Source: Lagopus muta
Taxonomy: Eukaryota > Chordata > Aves > Galliformes > Phasianidae
Assembly (NCBI RefSeq): GCF_023343835.1
Contig: NC_064444.1
Location: 16,033,219 to 16,097,218, forward strand
Length of the DNA stretch: 64,000 nt
Direction of reading: 5' to 3'
Shown: piece by piece, positions 1 to 47,109 of the stretch
How the letters are laid out: the number at the start of each line of letters is the position of its first letter
How positions within the stretch are numbered: the first letter of the stretch is position 1
Made by a program: the position numbers and the translations under genes
Notes under the pieces: generated by a model
The model's database searches: none
What the model was told of the DNA's origin: nothing
Seen by the model: the letters and a program-made list of their open reading frames with translations, nothing else

Positions 1-3000
1 TCCAGGATTAATGACATATTCACTACGTTCCCACTGGCACCCTCAGACAGATACACAACGAATAGCTTTCCACCTGTCAATGCTTTGGAGACTTCTGAAA
101 AGTAAGCCCCAGAATGGAAATGCCAACAAACTGGCCGAGCAACAGGTGGACCCATCAGCACTGAGCCTTAAAAAGCAAATGGATATCAGCGATGGAGATG
201 TGCCGGGGCTCCTGGTAAGAGCCACAGCTAAGTGCAGCTCTGAGCTGCTGGCTGCAGGGTATCCAAAGACAAGAGTCAAGATGCATCTGGATCAGATCAC
301 AGCTTGGTAAAAGGGATAAAGACCTGCCCACTTGCCTGCATTTTGTCTAGCACAGGGAGGAAACAGCAGTATGTTTGAGTCATAGAGCCTATAAAATTGT
401 GGTTTTGGGGAGATAATTGTACCTCTGTAACATCCACTTTGAGAGCGGTCACGGGTAGTCACTGTTCCATGCCACAATACTGGAGCTGTTAGCTTTACAG
501 CTCACAAAGGGAGTGAAACAATCTCCGGCACATCAAACACACCAATTATGCAAAAATATTTTATCAACCAATTAACCACATATTTAGATTACCCAAATTT
601 TGTCTGTTAGACCAAACCCAAACTATACTTGATATTATCCTAATCACATCTGGACTGTGCCGTGTTGTTTCTGAAAAATCCAGCACCATTGTATGTGGGT
701 TTTTTCCATGTTATTATTATGATGGGTCTGTTCACAGATGTCGGGTTCCACTCTGTCTTGTTCATTTCTGCACACTGCTGGAGAGCTATCTCCTAACTTC
801 GCCTTTGCTGTCTGTCATATTACTATCCTCCCCGTGCCTTGTTCATTCAACTACTGAAAGTCCAGGAAGGAATAGGCAGCAATCTCCAGTAAAAAATGTA
901 GTGCTTCCTGTACTGTAGATACAGGGACACAAATAAGGGTGTCAGTATTGCTCTCTGGGACAGACGCCGCCAGCCTTGGCTGCTCCGTCACCATAACCTC
1001 AGCTGAACTGGCTGACTAAACAGCACTGACAATTGTTTTGCATTATAAGGCAGGAAAAAAAACAAAAACTTTCCGGCTCTAGCTCTGTATATTTAAAGTC
1101 GTGCTGAACAGCAAAGACATGGCAGATATTTAGTGTTCAGAATGTGAGAGTGGCTCAGCTCCCCTCAAGGTCCATTTGATGCTGTGTTTTCAGACATAAC
1201 AAGGTTATTTTGCAGAGCACTGCAGCAGTGTTGGCTACCTGCAGACTGGGTCCTCCAAGTAACATGTACATTTGAGGAAGAAGATAGGGATGTGGCTAAC
1301 ACATGCAGCAGGAGGCTCCTGACTCACCTTAATAACCATTTAGCAAGCATCTTTGACTTGAAACACCAACAACCCAGTGGTTAAACCACAACAGCTTGGG
1401 TTTATTACAGCTGGTGCAAAGCATTCTTACCAAACTCTCTGAAACAAGCAATCACTTTCTGAAAAGTGCTGCTAATAGAAGTCTCCTATATCAACGTAAC
1501 CAGAAGTAGGCACTGCATGATCATGGTGGTGCTCAGAGATATCACTGCATTGAGTTTTCCACTGAATGCCAACCGTGAGCTGTGCCTCTATATAGTATGC
1601 TGGAGGGGTAAAAGGAAAAGCATCTTTATGCAGCAAGATGAATGGATGAGGCTGAAGTCCTAGAGAGACACATCACGAAATAGGTCACAGAGTAAGAGCA
1701 TGTCATATTTATTAAAAAAGAATGGCTCACAATCCGTCATGGTTTCTCTCATACCTCGATATATTTTTTTTACAATCACCATAAGCAGATCTTTTTTTTT
1801 TTCCCCCTTCAAACTCTGAACTTCAAAATAATGAAAATGTGATTTAATGAACCATTAGTCATCCACAGTGTCTTCCAAGCTACGTCTACTCAATTTCCAA
1901 AGCAAGTAGTTTTCTTCTTTCTTTTGTACTCTGCCAGCACTTCAGACATAACCTAGAACCTGAAGTCTTATCCAAAGAGCTCAAGTATTACCCTCTAATA
2001 AAAATCTGCTGAAATTTACCTGACAGTGATGCTGTTAACGTGCCAGACAGAGAAGAAAACTAAACTGCCAGAGTAGAAGACCTTCCCACTATATTGTCTC
2101 TTAATTGTTAGCAACAACAAAAATTCATCTCTTTCAGGTAAGCAGATATGTCAGACATATGAGGTACAGGTCTGTGGGATATATGGCATTGTTTTACAGT
2201 CATTTCCTTCACTGTTACAGCATTTGAGAAAGTTACATGCAGCATGTCTACTAGAAGTGGTATATGCATGCACAGCTCACATGAGAGACAGCTGGGCTAA
2301 GAGAAGCATCTGGCTTCTGTATGATAGAAATCTTAAACCTTAAAATAATGAAAAGTCTTTAAAGTAAGAAACCCTGTCCTCCTCTCCAGAGAAATGAATG
2401 GCTGACTTTCCAAGGTCTGCAAAAAGAAGAGTCCACCATCAGAACTGTGAAAAGCAAACAAGCAGCTCTGTGTTGTACCACATTTGGAAAGTTCTTGACC
2501 AGAATACAAAGATTTGTATTGTAAAGAACTCATAACATCATGGTTCTTAGTTATGCAATTTTCCATGATGAGAAGAGTATTTCTAGCAGTATATTCTACA
2601 TGTGAAGAACTGTTAAAAATCCATTCTCAGTCTTAAAGAGGAGAGAAAGGACAGCTAGCATCTTTAGCACACAGGGTCTGGGAAAGAGAGGAGTGTCCCT
2701 GATCTGTGTGACAGAAGGTCCTGCCCATGCTTCAGGGGAGAACTGTATATCCATTAAAGAAACATGGCATAACTCTCAAAATGGGAAGCAAGTAACATAA
2801 TTCACAGCTATTATTATATACCAGTAAGAAAGAAATGACTTTCCCAAGTCGCATATTTATTTTAGCAGTGCACCATCACCAAACAAGATGACTTAGCTTG
2901 TCCTGTTCAAAGTTAAGACCAGAATTAATGCAGTAAAAATTAAATCCAAAGCTTGGTGTTATAGGAGAGGAAAAGGCAAACCTCATGTGAAACAAACAAA

Positions 3001-4544
3001 AAACAACGATCAAAACTGCAGAATGATGAGAATTGTACAGAAATCATACATAAAAATTATCTTTCTCCAGCTGAATGGCAGAACTTGTCACTTCCATATA
3101 GTACAAATGACTGAGTAGTTGGGATGAGCAATAATACCACAGCAGGTTGAGCCAAGCCACGACTTGATTCTTAGCTCTGCTACCAATTCATGCAGATAAA
3201 TCATTCAAAGTCTTTGTGCTTTGACTTTCCCATCTGAGAAATTCAGCTTAGTTCACAGAGCTGTTGAAATGTTGATCATTGTTATTCATACAGCAGTGTG
3301 AACTCACTGGGTGAAAGGTGCTTTGAAGGTATTAAGCATTCGTTTTGCTATTATGCCTGCTTTCCTCTTCACACTGTTTATGAGTAGTACTGTTCTTCTG
3401 ACTGAACTTCAACATATTAGAAGTTGATAGTATAGGATTTACATTATTTGCAATGATAAATACATTTAATTTTCTTCCCCCAAATGCATTCTAATCCACC
3501 ATTTAAGCATATGAATAATCTCTTTAGTTTCATGTCACTTTTGAGTAAAAGCAAGTGCTTAAGCACTTTGTCAAACTGAGGCCAGAAGAATAAACTGCCT
3601 TTGCCAGTTGATCCCTAAGATTTGAAAAAAATTCTCTTTCAAATCTTGAGTAAATCATTAATAATTTGGTTACCATTCCATAGGAAGGGCCATGTTGTAC
3701 TATCTCACTCATACAGGTTAAAAAATAAATAATAAAAAGATACTTCCAGTCAATCACAGTCATGATTCTTCCCCTAGGACTGCAATATTCCCTGTTACAG
3801 ATTGCTCCAACTTTGGAAGTAAGAGAAGCACCGACTGCACTAACAGTGTAAGAAAGTTTGAGGCAACAGACTCTTCCCTTCATGACCCTTACAATGACTG
3901 GGTTTCCTTTCATAGTTATCTGCGGTGTAGTGCATTTTGTGAAACTAGGAGAATCAAATACACCAACAGTTTGTTTTGCCAGCTCTGCTGTCTTTATGTA
4001 AGAAAGCTAAATACTACTTTTGGGTAAAGCAATCAAAGAGTTGATCAAGGGTAGAAGGTTTGTGCAAGCACTGAGGTGAAAACCTGTGAAGTCTTCTGGA
4101 GCACGTGCAATAAGCTATATCCATACATGTTTCATGGGCTCATATTAGCTTATTCAAATTAATAACAAAAAATTGCTATGAATCAGTTCTAATTATATCT
4201 GTAATAAACCAGGAAGCAACAGAAACAATGCTGAGACTTTTTCCTGAAACACTGTATTAGGTCAGAGATGCACTGTGATGAGGTCAGGATCTTGTGATCT
4301 GCAACACTTTGGGTTATTGGGATTTCATCTGACCCAATGAAAATATATTTCCTTGATTAGAATTAAAACCAAAAGGGTAGGAATGATTTTTCTTTTTTTC
4401 TTTTTTTTTTTTCCCCCCTCCATGTCAAAACTTTGAAATCCTGAGATATGACAAACCAGGTAAATACAGCTCCAGCTCCAAACCCTGTGCTGGAAGCCTT
4501 AAAGATCATCTTGGAATCATCTCCTCGGTCTTATTGAAAAGACA

Positions 4545-4572
4545 AATATGATGAACTTAAGTTCATCATATT
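4545..4572. repeat. 28-bp perfect palindrome
   Basis: The left arm AATATGATGAACTT is followed with no spacer by its exact reverse complement AAGTTCATCATATT. I find no flanking extension of the symmetry. Confidence 0.95.
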
Positions 4573-5484
4573 AAACATATGTAGGTTGGCATCTTTGAGG
4601 TTGTGGATTTGTTCCTGAGAGCTCTGTGATGGACCAATGATCTAGTACATCTCTTTAAATGAAAGTAAGCTGACCTTGATATCTAGTAATACAAAAAAGG
4701 CAAGCTGCTAAATAAAAGCCATGAAACTGGTGTACTTAGCAGCCTTTTCAAACAGTTCCTGCAACACATACAGTGCCTGTAACCACCAGAACTACCTTGG
4801 TATAGACACTAAGCATACTCCCTGCTGATCTGATCTTGAAAGTAATCCAAAGGTTTTCTAATACGATGCCACAAACTGCTGCTCAATATGACTATGTTGA
4901 AAAATAGCGTTACTGTGCTCTTTTTATCTGTTGTAGTTTCCATGGAGATAAATAGGAGGCATTACTTTCAGAGCAACAATCACAGACTGTCCTTCACATG
5001 TGGGATGGGGAAATTCAGCAATTCCAAACAATCAACTATTGCCACAGACAGGAAGACCCAGCACTCAGTAGTTCAGACAGCAATCCTTAAAATACTGCAC
5101 ACAGCTGTAAAATCAAAGCCACAAGCATCTTCTAAACCTTTACCCTAAGAAGGCAGAGGGACCAGTAAGACAACAAAGTCCATTCAGAGGACTTATGGAA
5201 GTCGGTGCAATAACATGACAACATACAAGGCCCCTAGATAAAAGCGTATTTGAGAAGAAATTTAAGTGGCTCATGGGATACAGTAAGACCAAACTGAAAC
5301 AAATTGAATTGCCCTAATAAAACCACATTCCCCTGTACTACCTGTTAATCTATGAGCAATGTACTGTTACATATTTGCTCAGGTTCAGCTACCATAACAT
5401 AGTTGAGAAAAAGATATAATTGATGATCACTGCACCTCTCTGAATTCATTAAAACTACATTAATTTCCCCTTCACTGCCTAAAA

Positions 5485-5550
5485 GCAGTGCATTGGACTC
5501 GATGATCTCTGGAGGTCCCTTCTAACCCCTACAATTCTGTGATTCTGTGA
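5485..5550 (+). mobile_element. CR1 LINE 3' end, short fragment
   Basis: The segment reads like the last bases of a CR1 element: GGACTCGATGATCTCTGGAG, then CCCTTCTAACCCC, ending in two ATTCTGTG units. This is the usual 3' terminus of avian CR1. It is strongly 5'-truncated and the left edge is approximate. Confidence 0.85.
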
Positions 5551-7883
5551 TTAGTTTCCTTTTGTGTGAAATAAGAATTTGCCTACTGCTTTAACAAGTC
5601 TTTGAGTGAGTCCCTGATACATACACAGCATTTTCACACACTGTCTGTATAAACATCAAGCAAATCTCTGTCCTTCTATCTTGTTTCTACTAATACAGAC
5701 ATGTAAAATATATGAGCATTTTAGAAGGAGAAAAGGGGAACTGGAGGATGAATCAAATGACTGCAGGCCTTTTGGCCTTACCGTTTTTCAGAGTCTATAA
5801 CAACAGGGACCAATCTGTTTCAGAAAAAGCCCTTTCTGTTCTCTGACTCTGCTGTGATGAAATGGAATTTGCATTCAGCATACAGCACTGGTGGTCAGAG
5901 GGAATCACTTTCTCTATCAAAGATTGTGCACTTTAAATCCTTTGCTAGTTCAACTGCTGTATATTTGATTTTAATTAAAGTTCTGTCATGAATTATAAAA
6001 GACCAGATCTTCAAAGTCATTAATTAAAGCCCCTTGGTGTCTGAATACTAACATTATAATGACAGGCGAGATGTACAGTGCCTATCAACAAGCGGCTGCT
6101 CAGCAGCAGCAGCAAAGCAAGCAGAATTATTCTGACATGTTTGGGACTGCACTAACTGGTTGTTCCAACAAAGGTATCTCTCATGAAGCCAAACAGCAGA
6201 GCAGTGGGAATAGCCCAGCTTTGGCATGGCCCTGTTTGCAAGCACCATGCATCCTCCCAGTTCTTGATAAATGGGTCACTCAGCGAGGTACTCCTTTCGA
6301 AATCTGAAATGCTGAAGTTACGTAGCTCACTACCGTGTGCCTTTGGAGCCCATCCCAAAAACACATCAGCTTAGCTCTCCTCTTATTAATGTGTGCAGTA
6401 ATATTATGGCTACCTTACCAGCTACGGGCTGGGCAACATCATGCTTTCTCCCATCCTTCACGACAAGGTGCCTCATGAAGATCAAGAGGGTCACTGACAA
6501 AATATGTTGCAAGCTAATGTCAATACAGATTAGTGGCAGGATCCAGCCCAGTGCTACTTACAACCATGCGGAGTTTACCAAACTTAAGCAAATACATAAC
6601 CATCAGGACTTCACTCTTCTGCCAAGCTCCCAGTGATGTGGAGCTTTAAAGGCAAGTTCATTCTGCATGCTTTATCCATAAGATCCAGCACATTTTCAAA
6701 TAGAGAAGCTATTGGCCAAAGGTCCCCCTCTCTTCGTACAAGAAACCCCGTTCATTTTTGAGACACTCACAAAGTGAAATGCAACTGAACACACAATTAC
6801 TAGCTGTTACAAATCATAAACTCACTTGTAAATTATTGTGTAATTAGATGCTTGAGAATAGGGGAAGAGCTAATAAGTAAAACTGGAGAAATAGAAGTAT
6901 AACATCAGGTACTAATAGTCACTAAGTTTTTCTTTGAAACACCCCAAGCTGATGCAAGTGGAGTGCTTGTGAGTACGTTGGAAATAACACAATTTTTCTC
7001 TGCACTTCACAGGTGCACTGCCTTCAGAGAATCCTGATAATTCAAAACTAAACAAAAAAAATCGTTACACAAAATCAGTTTGACTCACTTTCCAAAACAA
7101 GGTTTCCTCATACTCCTCTGCAACTGAAAGCTTGACACTAAAACCTTGTTCTTGCCTCGCTGCTGAGGGGCAGTTGAACCCTGTTTTCCCTTTACACACC
7201 AGAGGGTGCAGGGACAGGCCAGGCCTGCAGGAGCTGGCAAACAAGGCTCTTGAGAAAACCAGAGACAACTTCACACTGGGTTTGGCTTTCCTTGAGCAGC
7301 TTATCTTGACCAATCTGATTTTCTTTACATTCAACATCTCTACAAGCTACAAGGGAATTACTTGAGCTTGTGCTAAAATCATATCAGCACACTATTTTAC
7401 AATAAGCCAGTCTCTAAACAAACACACCTGAAATTCAGGGAGGATAAGCAGGTAACAATCAACTTCTAGCAGAAGTGTTTGAAATTACACAGGTTCTAAC
7501 CAAATTCATTCAAAATTCTGAACTAACTAGCTAGCAGAATGCTCAGCAACAAGTTTCTAGTGGGAACACATGCAAACTTGGGCTGGGGTTTGATTGAAGT
7601 TGTTCAGCGTATTTCTGCTGAACTAATTCACCCAACAGAAGCTTTGCAATGTCAATTAATACCAACTGAGGACACAAGCAGGAATTTCTGGGTTGGGCAG
7701 AAGCACAACAAACAGATGCAGTGAAAAATACCTTGTCTAGAGGTATCAGACTTACTTAAAATTCATTTCTAATTTAGTAGTGAGCTAACAAACGAAATCC
7801 ATGTGCCAAAGGAACTTCACATCTCTGGAAGCTAACTTCCTAAAATGGAAGGCATGAGAAAAACAAAAGCAAGAATACAGCTA

Positions 7884-7951
7884 TAGCTATATTGCTACCT
7901 TATAAGGTACCTTATACTTTATAAGGTAGCACTAGCTATATTGCTACCTTA
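7884..7951. repeat. Nested palindromes between 19-bp direct repeats
   Basis: TAGCTATATTGCTACCTTA occurs at 7884-7902 and again at 7933-7951. Between and overlapping them, GCTACCTTATAA (7894-7905) pairs with TTATAAGGTAGC (7919-7930), and TATAAGGTACCTTATA (7901-7916) is itself a perfect 16-bp palindrome. Confidence 0.93.
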
Positions 7952-10900
7952 AATGCTGAAACTCATAACTCCTACCAACTGTTGACCATTCATATATTTT
8001 TCATCCTTCTTTTCTCTCCACATGCACACACGTGTGCAGCGATTTCCAAAGTTTAAAGACTCCCTCATGTGGTGGTCAGATACGGTGACTGGGATCACAG
8101 GAGTCTGAGCAAGCTACCGAGAGCATATCCAGATAATAAATTATGTGAATATTTAAGGCGTATGCTATGTTAGGATCAACTCTTCACCACGTGTCTTAGA
8201 TCAACTCAGTTGACTGCAGTGCAAATGACTTCTTGCTAAAGTTATTAAACCTTCTATACCCAAATGAACACTGCTATGAGTAATCATTGCGTCCTGAAGA
8301 CAAGTTTATTGAAACAGATAAAGTGCTAATATTTGCCTTTCTCTGTCCCTACAGAGGCATATACCTCTATCAGTCAACAGCAGCAAACTCCCACTTTTTC
8401 TCTTACAGGTGCAGAATAACACACCTGCAGCTTAGTGTCTTGCCAGCATAAAACACCAGAAAGAATCTATTCCAGTACTATATTAATACAATTACTTGCA
8501 TAGACAGTCTATCTTCAGCAGAGGTGCCATTAGGAAGTGGTAGTGAGTAGCTAATCGAGTCATATGCCCTCAGGTTCAGTGGAGCTTCAGCCTGGAACTA
8601 CTATGGGAGCTTTTCTACTCTTTACTGCAGCACCCTACAAGTCAGACATGTGGCAAAAAGCAATTTAAAACACGAAACCCTGCTATGATAATAAAAAACT
8701 TACTAAGAATAAATCCATCATCCTCCTATGGACTGTGTTCACTGACATTCTGCCTAATATATTTCTCTGGAACCTCCAGGAAATCATCAGTTTTTGATAT
8801 CATTTTGGAATTGACAGTATGAATGACAATAGGAATTGCTACAGTATATTTCTGGAGGGTTGACTACTGTGTCAACAAATTGCCCAGGACATCATCTGAA
8901 GTCTAATTCAGAAACCGCTGAGTGTTCCTGAATCATTTAAAAATAATTATCTGAAAACATAATAATCCTTTGATTAAAACAGCATGTTAGTACATACTCA
9001 TGTGTCTCTTATCACAGTCAGATCTCCTAAGAAATGTAGCTTACGGCTCAATAACAGAAGACAACATGATTCCCTTTTTATTGTTATTACTGAAGTATGT
9101 CCCAAAAAGAGACATATGCCATCTTAGAATGTGTGGTTTCTGCCATACAGTTCTTATTAATGCATGGAAATATGCAATTGAAAGGCAAATCTGGCATCAT
9201 ACTTCTTGAAATAGGTGGTTTTAAAGCCTCAGTATAGAGTGATTCTGACCTGAACCTAACATAATAACCAGAGACCAACTTTTTATGATTCAAGAGAGAT
9301 AATTTAATATGCATATTCCATACATATCCTAAATTATATAGATTTTATGTGCAACATTGAAATATTTTTTCCACAAATAGATAAAGGATGTAGTTGTGGC
9401 TATAACTGCATTTACTTTACATAGGTAATCCAGAGGTAGCAACTGTTTGCAGAGACAAAAGCGTTTTGCTGAGTACGTACTAAGGTAAGAGGAAGGAGGT
9501 CTACATTATGCTTTCAGCTCTTCCATGAAGTAGGTAGTTGGCCTTACGTTACCTTCTCAGGGAGCCTTGTTCCTCTTTCTCAATTTGCCTTTTTGCTTTC
9601 TCCCTTCACTTTTAACTGATTTTGAACTCATCTAATCAGAGAACAAAACACATCACACCATGTTATTTCCAGTTCAGCCAGAAACTAGAAAGGACCATGA
9701 TGTGATTCAGCCTAGCCGTGGGCTCAGAGCAAGGCTGGTCCTGAGGCTCAAGAACAGCAGCAGTTCCCAGCTCCCAGGATTTAGCATCACTGCAGTCCTA
9801 GCACCTGCACAGCAAGTTGAGTACAGGATGGTCCCATGGAACCCAAAGAGAAATCTATGGAAACAAGAAACGTTTTAAGCCAAATTTAATCATATTATGA
9901 TGGTCTTCGACTCTCAGCTACAATCTGATAAACTGCTACTAACTGCAGTCAATGTATGAGTTCACCCAGTAACCACCAATCCAATATCCCTGTATGTTTC
10001 TTAACCGAATACAACTGCTCACTAGCTGAAGCAGCACCAGGAAAGCAGTTTACCAGCAGAACTGCTGTCAAAAGCAAGAAACAATATCCCACTCTAGGTC
10101 TGTATGCTTCTGCTGCGGATTCTTTGAGGAAATGTATCTAAATTTACCTACAGGGACTCTCACTGCCAGCAAGGATAAGTAGTACTGTAATACAGAAATA
10201 CAGTGAGATTCTCAAACTGCAGGGACCTCGCAGCCCACACACAGGCTTTCCTCATCCATTGCTGATGCTCTGTTCACAAACAAGAGCAATCATCACAAAG
10301 CAGGAGAGCCATTCTCCACAACCAAGTGCAGGTTGTAGAAAAACTTGATGAGATTTTCAGAACTGCCACTTATTAAAGCAACTACCTGAAAAGACGATGA
10401 CAATCTCAAAGCTGAACCATGAGGGGAAAGTTGTTCACTTTAACTCAAGTGCCATTGGAATCACACGCGGAAGGATTGGAGAGTTACTTGCTTGCAGAGA
10501 AAGCCCTGCTCACAAAAATTACTGCAACTCTTTTTTTCCCCTCAAACACTAAGGACTGCTTCCCATGGCTGTTCAGCCAGTGGCTGAGCATAGAACTGCT
10601 GTGCTTCTCAGTCAAACTGTACGAGCAGCAAAACCTCCTGTGAATGTTTTTTTTTCCTGAAGGTCTTGGCCCACGGTTTGCAACCCTTGTCTTCGTATAA
10701 GGTTCGTCAGTTCACAGGCAATAGGCTTCAGTTAGCAAAACAACTCAATATTAGTGTAAGTCAATGAACTGTCAATACCAAATATTCCAATTAAATATCA
10801 AAGTACTTTGAATAAATACCAAACACCAGCAGAGTATTTACTTTTCATTAACAACACTACTTGGTAACAGGAGTTATACCGAGAAACCCTTAGTTTAGAA

Positions 10901-11899
10901 ACATTCAGTGGAAAGCTGTCACAGCCTCACTGCTGACATACGGCTCAGAGGAACCCTGATGGCTGGACTCACCTTGAATAGAAACTGTTCTGTGACATTT
11001 GGCTGGCCAGAACACAGTTTGCATTCATGCAGAATTGCCAGTCTCCTGTCTTAAAAAGTCGTGAGCCAAGCCCCTAGATTAAGGCTATTCAGCTAAAATA
11101 ATATTCAGCTTGTATTAACACCTCAAAGCTGGCAGTATTATGAAGGCCAGCCATGACGAAGGCAATATTTGCACCAGAATTTCAGACATACAGCTGCACC
11201 AATGCACCAAACTCATGGTGCAAGCAGACCTGGAATTCTGTACAAAATTACCCTTTGCTGCTGAGCATAGTTGCTACTTGCTGCATCTGCGAGATTCTCT
11301 CTAACTCCATAGAAAACCAAAAGTGACCCACCATGCCTATTGGTGGCAAAGCTTTACGTTGTTACAAAAGCTGCACCAAGCCCCAGGAATCTTGTTCAGA
11401 GCTCTGGTTATTCTCTGCACAGAGCAGGGCTGGAACGGTGAGTCCCATACACAGACACCAATATGTGCAGCCTGGGCAGGAGATGGACACAAAGCCTCTG
11501 CTGCTACACCAGCCCATTCAGGGTCTGCCTTTAACTATGTCATCAAAATGGTCACCAAGAGACACCGTGTAGGACTGTAACCACATCTCGCTAAAGAAAT
11601 ACGTGGCAAGAAAATAGGCTAAAGAATAATACAAACGCTTAGGAAGGAAAATCATGTTTGGGGGTAGTTCTTTTGTTCTAATTTAATTTGTTCTGTTCTG
11701 TTGTTTGTTCTAATTTAAAAAATACAAGAGATGCTTCAGCTTTAATGTTAAATCAGGTCTTGCCCTTTGCTGCTTTCTGGCATAACTAAAAGATTTAATG
11801 TATGCAAATGAGAAGAAAATGTGGCTTCATTCAGCAGTAATAAGTATCTGCCTGTTGCTACCTTAAAATCACAGCAATCACATCTGGTAACTGCCCTTT

Positions 11900-12120
11900 T
11901 CTCATGTTTCCACTAGTTTTCAGACTTCCTCTTGTGGTAGCTTGAGACTGCGCATCTGGATGTTTTAAACATACAAAGGAATTGCTAGAGCAAGCAAAAG
12001 GGAAAACGGTGCAGAGAGTTAAGATGTGCAGATAAGCAACTAGTGCACTGTACAGCTAAAGTAACTGACAGCCAGTTAGAAAAATCTTTTTTCAAAGAGG
12101 ATTGCAAAAATATAGGCAGA
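11900..12120 (+). promoter_or_regulatory. MMP2: Presumed MMP2 5' UTR and proximal promoter
   Basis: This is the region directly upstream of the MMP2 start codon, so it should hold the 5' UTR and core promoter. It is AT-rich with few CpGs, unlike the GC-rich first exon I remember for mammalian MMP2. A loose TATA-like TTTTAAAC occurs near 11963, but I cannot fix a transcription start. The limits are approximate. Confidence 0.45.
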
Positions 12121-46156
<34,036 letters not shown>

Positions 46157-47010
46157 ACTGTAGAATATATTAATAACCAAATATTTACTTTCTTGTTATA
46201 TACCTTATCTGTAATTAGAAATAGATCTGAATGTCAATTACTGGACCAGTCTGGTACTGGCACCAAAACATTAAGTACCAGTACTGTACACATCTGATAA
46301 TTTAAAAGTGTTTGCCTCCTCAACATACAAAAGATGTTTACGTATGTATTCTGGTACAGTTTTTCAGTTTTTGTGCTAGTCGTAGCAATGCCAGTAACAG
46401 AACATGCACGGTTCTTTCTTTCCCTGGTGCTTGAAGAAAGCATTGAAATCATTGGAGACTGGATCAGGCCCCTGTGTTAGATACATCTCAAATAGCCTCA
46501 AGTAAGATGTACCAGCAGTGCACTTTGATTTTTTTAATTTTTTTTTTAATACAACTCTTTTATAAATAGATGGTTTGTCTTAATGTTTTTAACCCTCTTG
46601 CGAGTTTGATCATTACTTCCATTTATTTACATAATGATACAGAAAGACTGTCAAAGGCACAGGTTGCCTCGGGATTTGATTTGTATTGATGCATGATGGA
46701 ATCATGGCAAGAAACTGTATTAAAGTATTGTTTTAAAGTACTTTCTATTTTAAAACCTTAGTTCAACTTAGCAATTTGCTTCCTGCACTTTGTTACTACT
46801 CTATAACTTGTCTATACAGACAGAATGACTCAGATTTTTTAAGTCAATGCATTATACACAGAAGTCAAGTATTACTGTTTACCTTGTTTTATTTTTCTGT
46901 TCTTTATAATATTGAGTTTTTGTTTGGTTAGGCTTTCTGCTTACGCATTGGGAACAGAAGGAGTTCTTTTCACATTTGATGGAATGTTTCTCATTTAAAA
47001 AAAAAGTAAA

Positions 47011-47016
47011 AATAAA
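47011..47016 (+). terminator. Candidate proximal poly(A) signal AATAAA
   Basis: A canonical AATAAA lies in an A-rich context, 47 nt upstream of the distal copy. It could be used as an alternative or help define the same 3' end. Confidence 0.5.
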
Positions 47017-47057
47017 TTCAGAAAACAACGTCCCAAACATGAAATGCCAATGATACA

Positions 47058-47063
47058 AATAAA
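47058..47063 (+). terminator. Candidate distal poly(A) signal AATAAA
   Basis: A canonical AATAAA hexamer lies 902 nt after the MMP2 stop. It is followed after about 30 nt by a TG/T-rich stretch (TGGCTGTGCTTCCTTGT), which is the usual layout for cleavage near 47080. Confidence 0.7.
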
Positions 47064-47109
47064 ATTAAATTACACTGCCAACACTTCTCATGGCTGTGCT
47101 TCCTTGTAT

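Larger units (their letters stand above)
1..11899. other. 5' intergenic flank, no gene recognised
   Basis: No ORF here resembles a known protein and none exceeds about 130 codons. The stretch is AT-rich unique sequence with a short CR1 tail (about 5485-5550), a 28-bp perfect palindrome (4545-4572), a hairpin-rich segment (7884-7951), a polypyrimidine run near 4389-4418 and a short CAG run near 6100. In vertebrates the IRX cluster lies upstream of MMP2, so distal regulatory DNA is possible, but nothing proves it. Confidence 0.7.
46157..47085 (+). other. MMP2: MMP2 3' untranslated region
   Basis: This stretch follows the MMP2 stop codon and has no open frame of interest. It is AT-rich and contains an AU-rich motif ATTTATTTA at 46621-46629, which could affect mRNA stability. 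The end is inferred from the two poly(A) signals at 47011 and 47058 and the TG-rich downstream sequence near 47090-47110. An earlier cleavage site would be possible only with a non-canonical signal. Confidence 0.8.

Noticed and set aside
6059-6307. Frame starting with a glutamine/alanine run
   Set aside because: The residue bias comes from a short CAG run; the rest shows no domain and no splice context.
12043-12120. In-frame upstream extension of the MMP2 N-terminus
   Set aside because: The frame is open upstream but would have to start at GTG; the ATG at 12121 gives a proper signal peptide.
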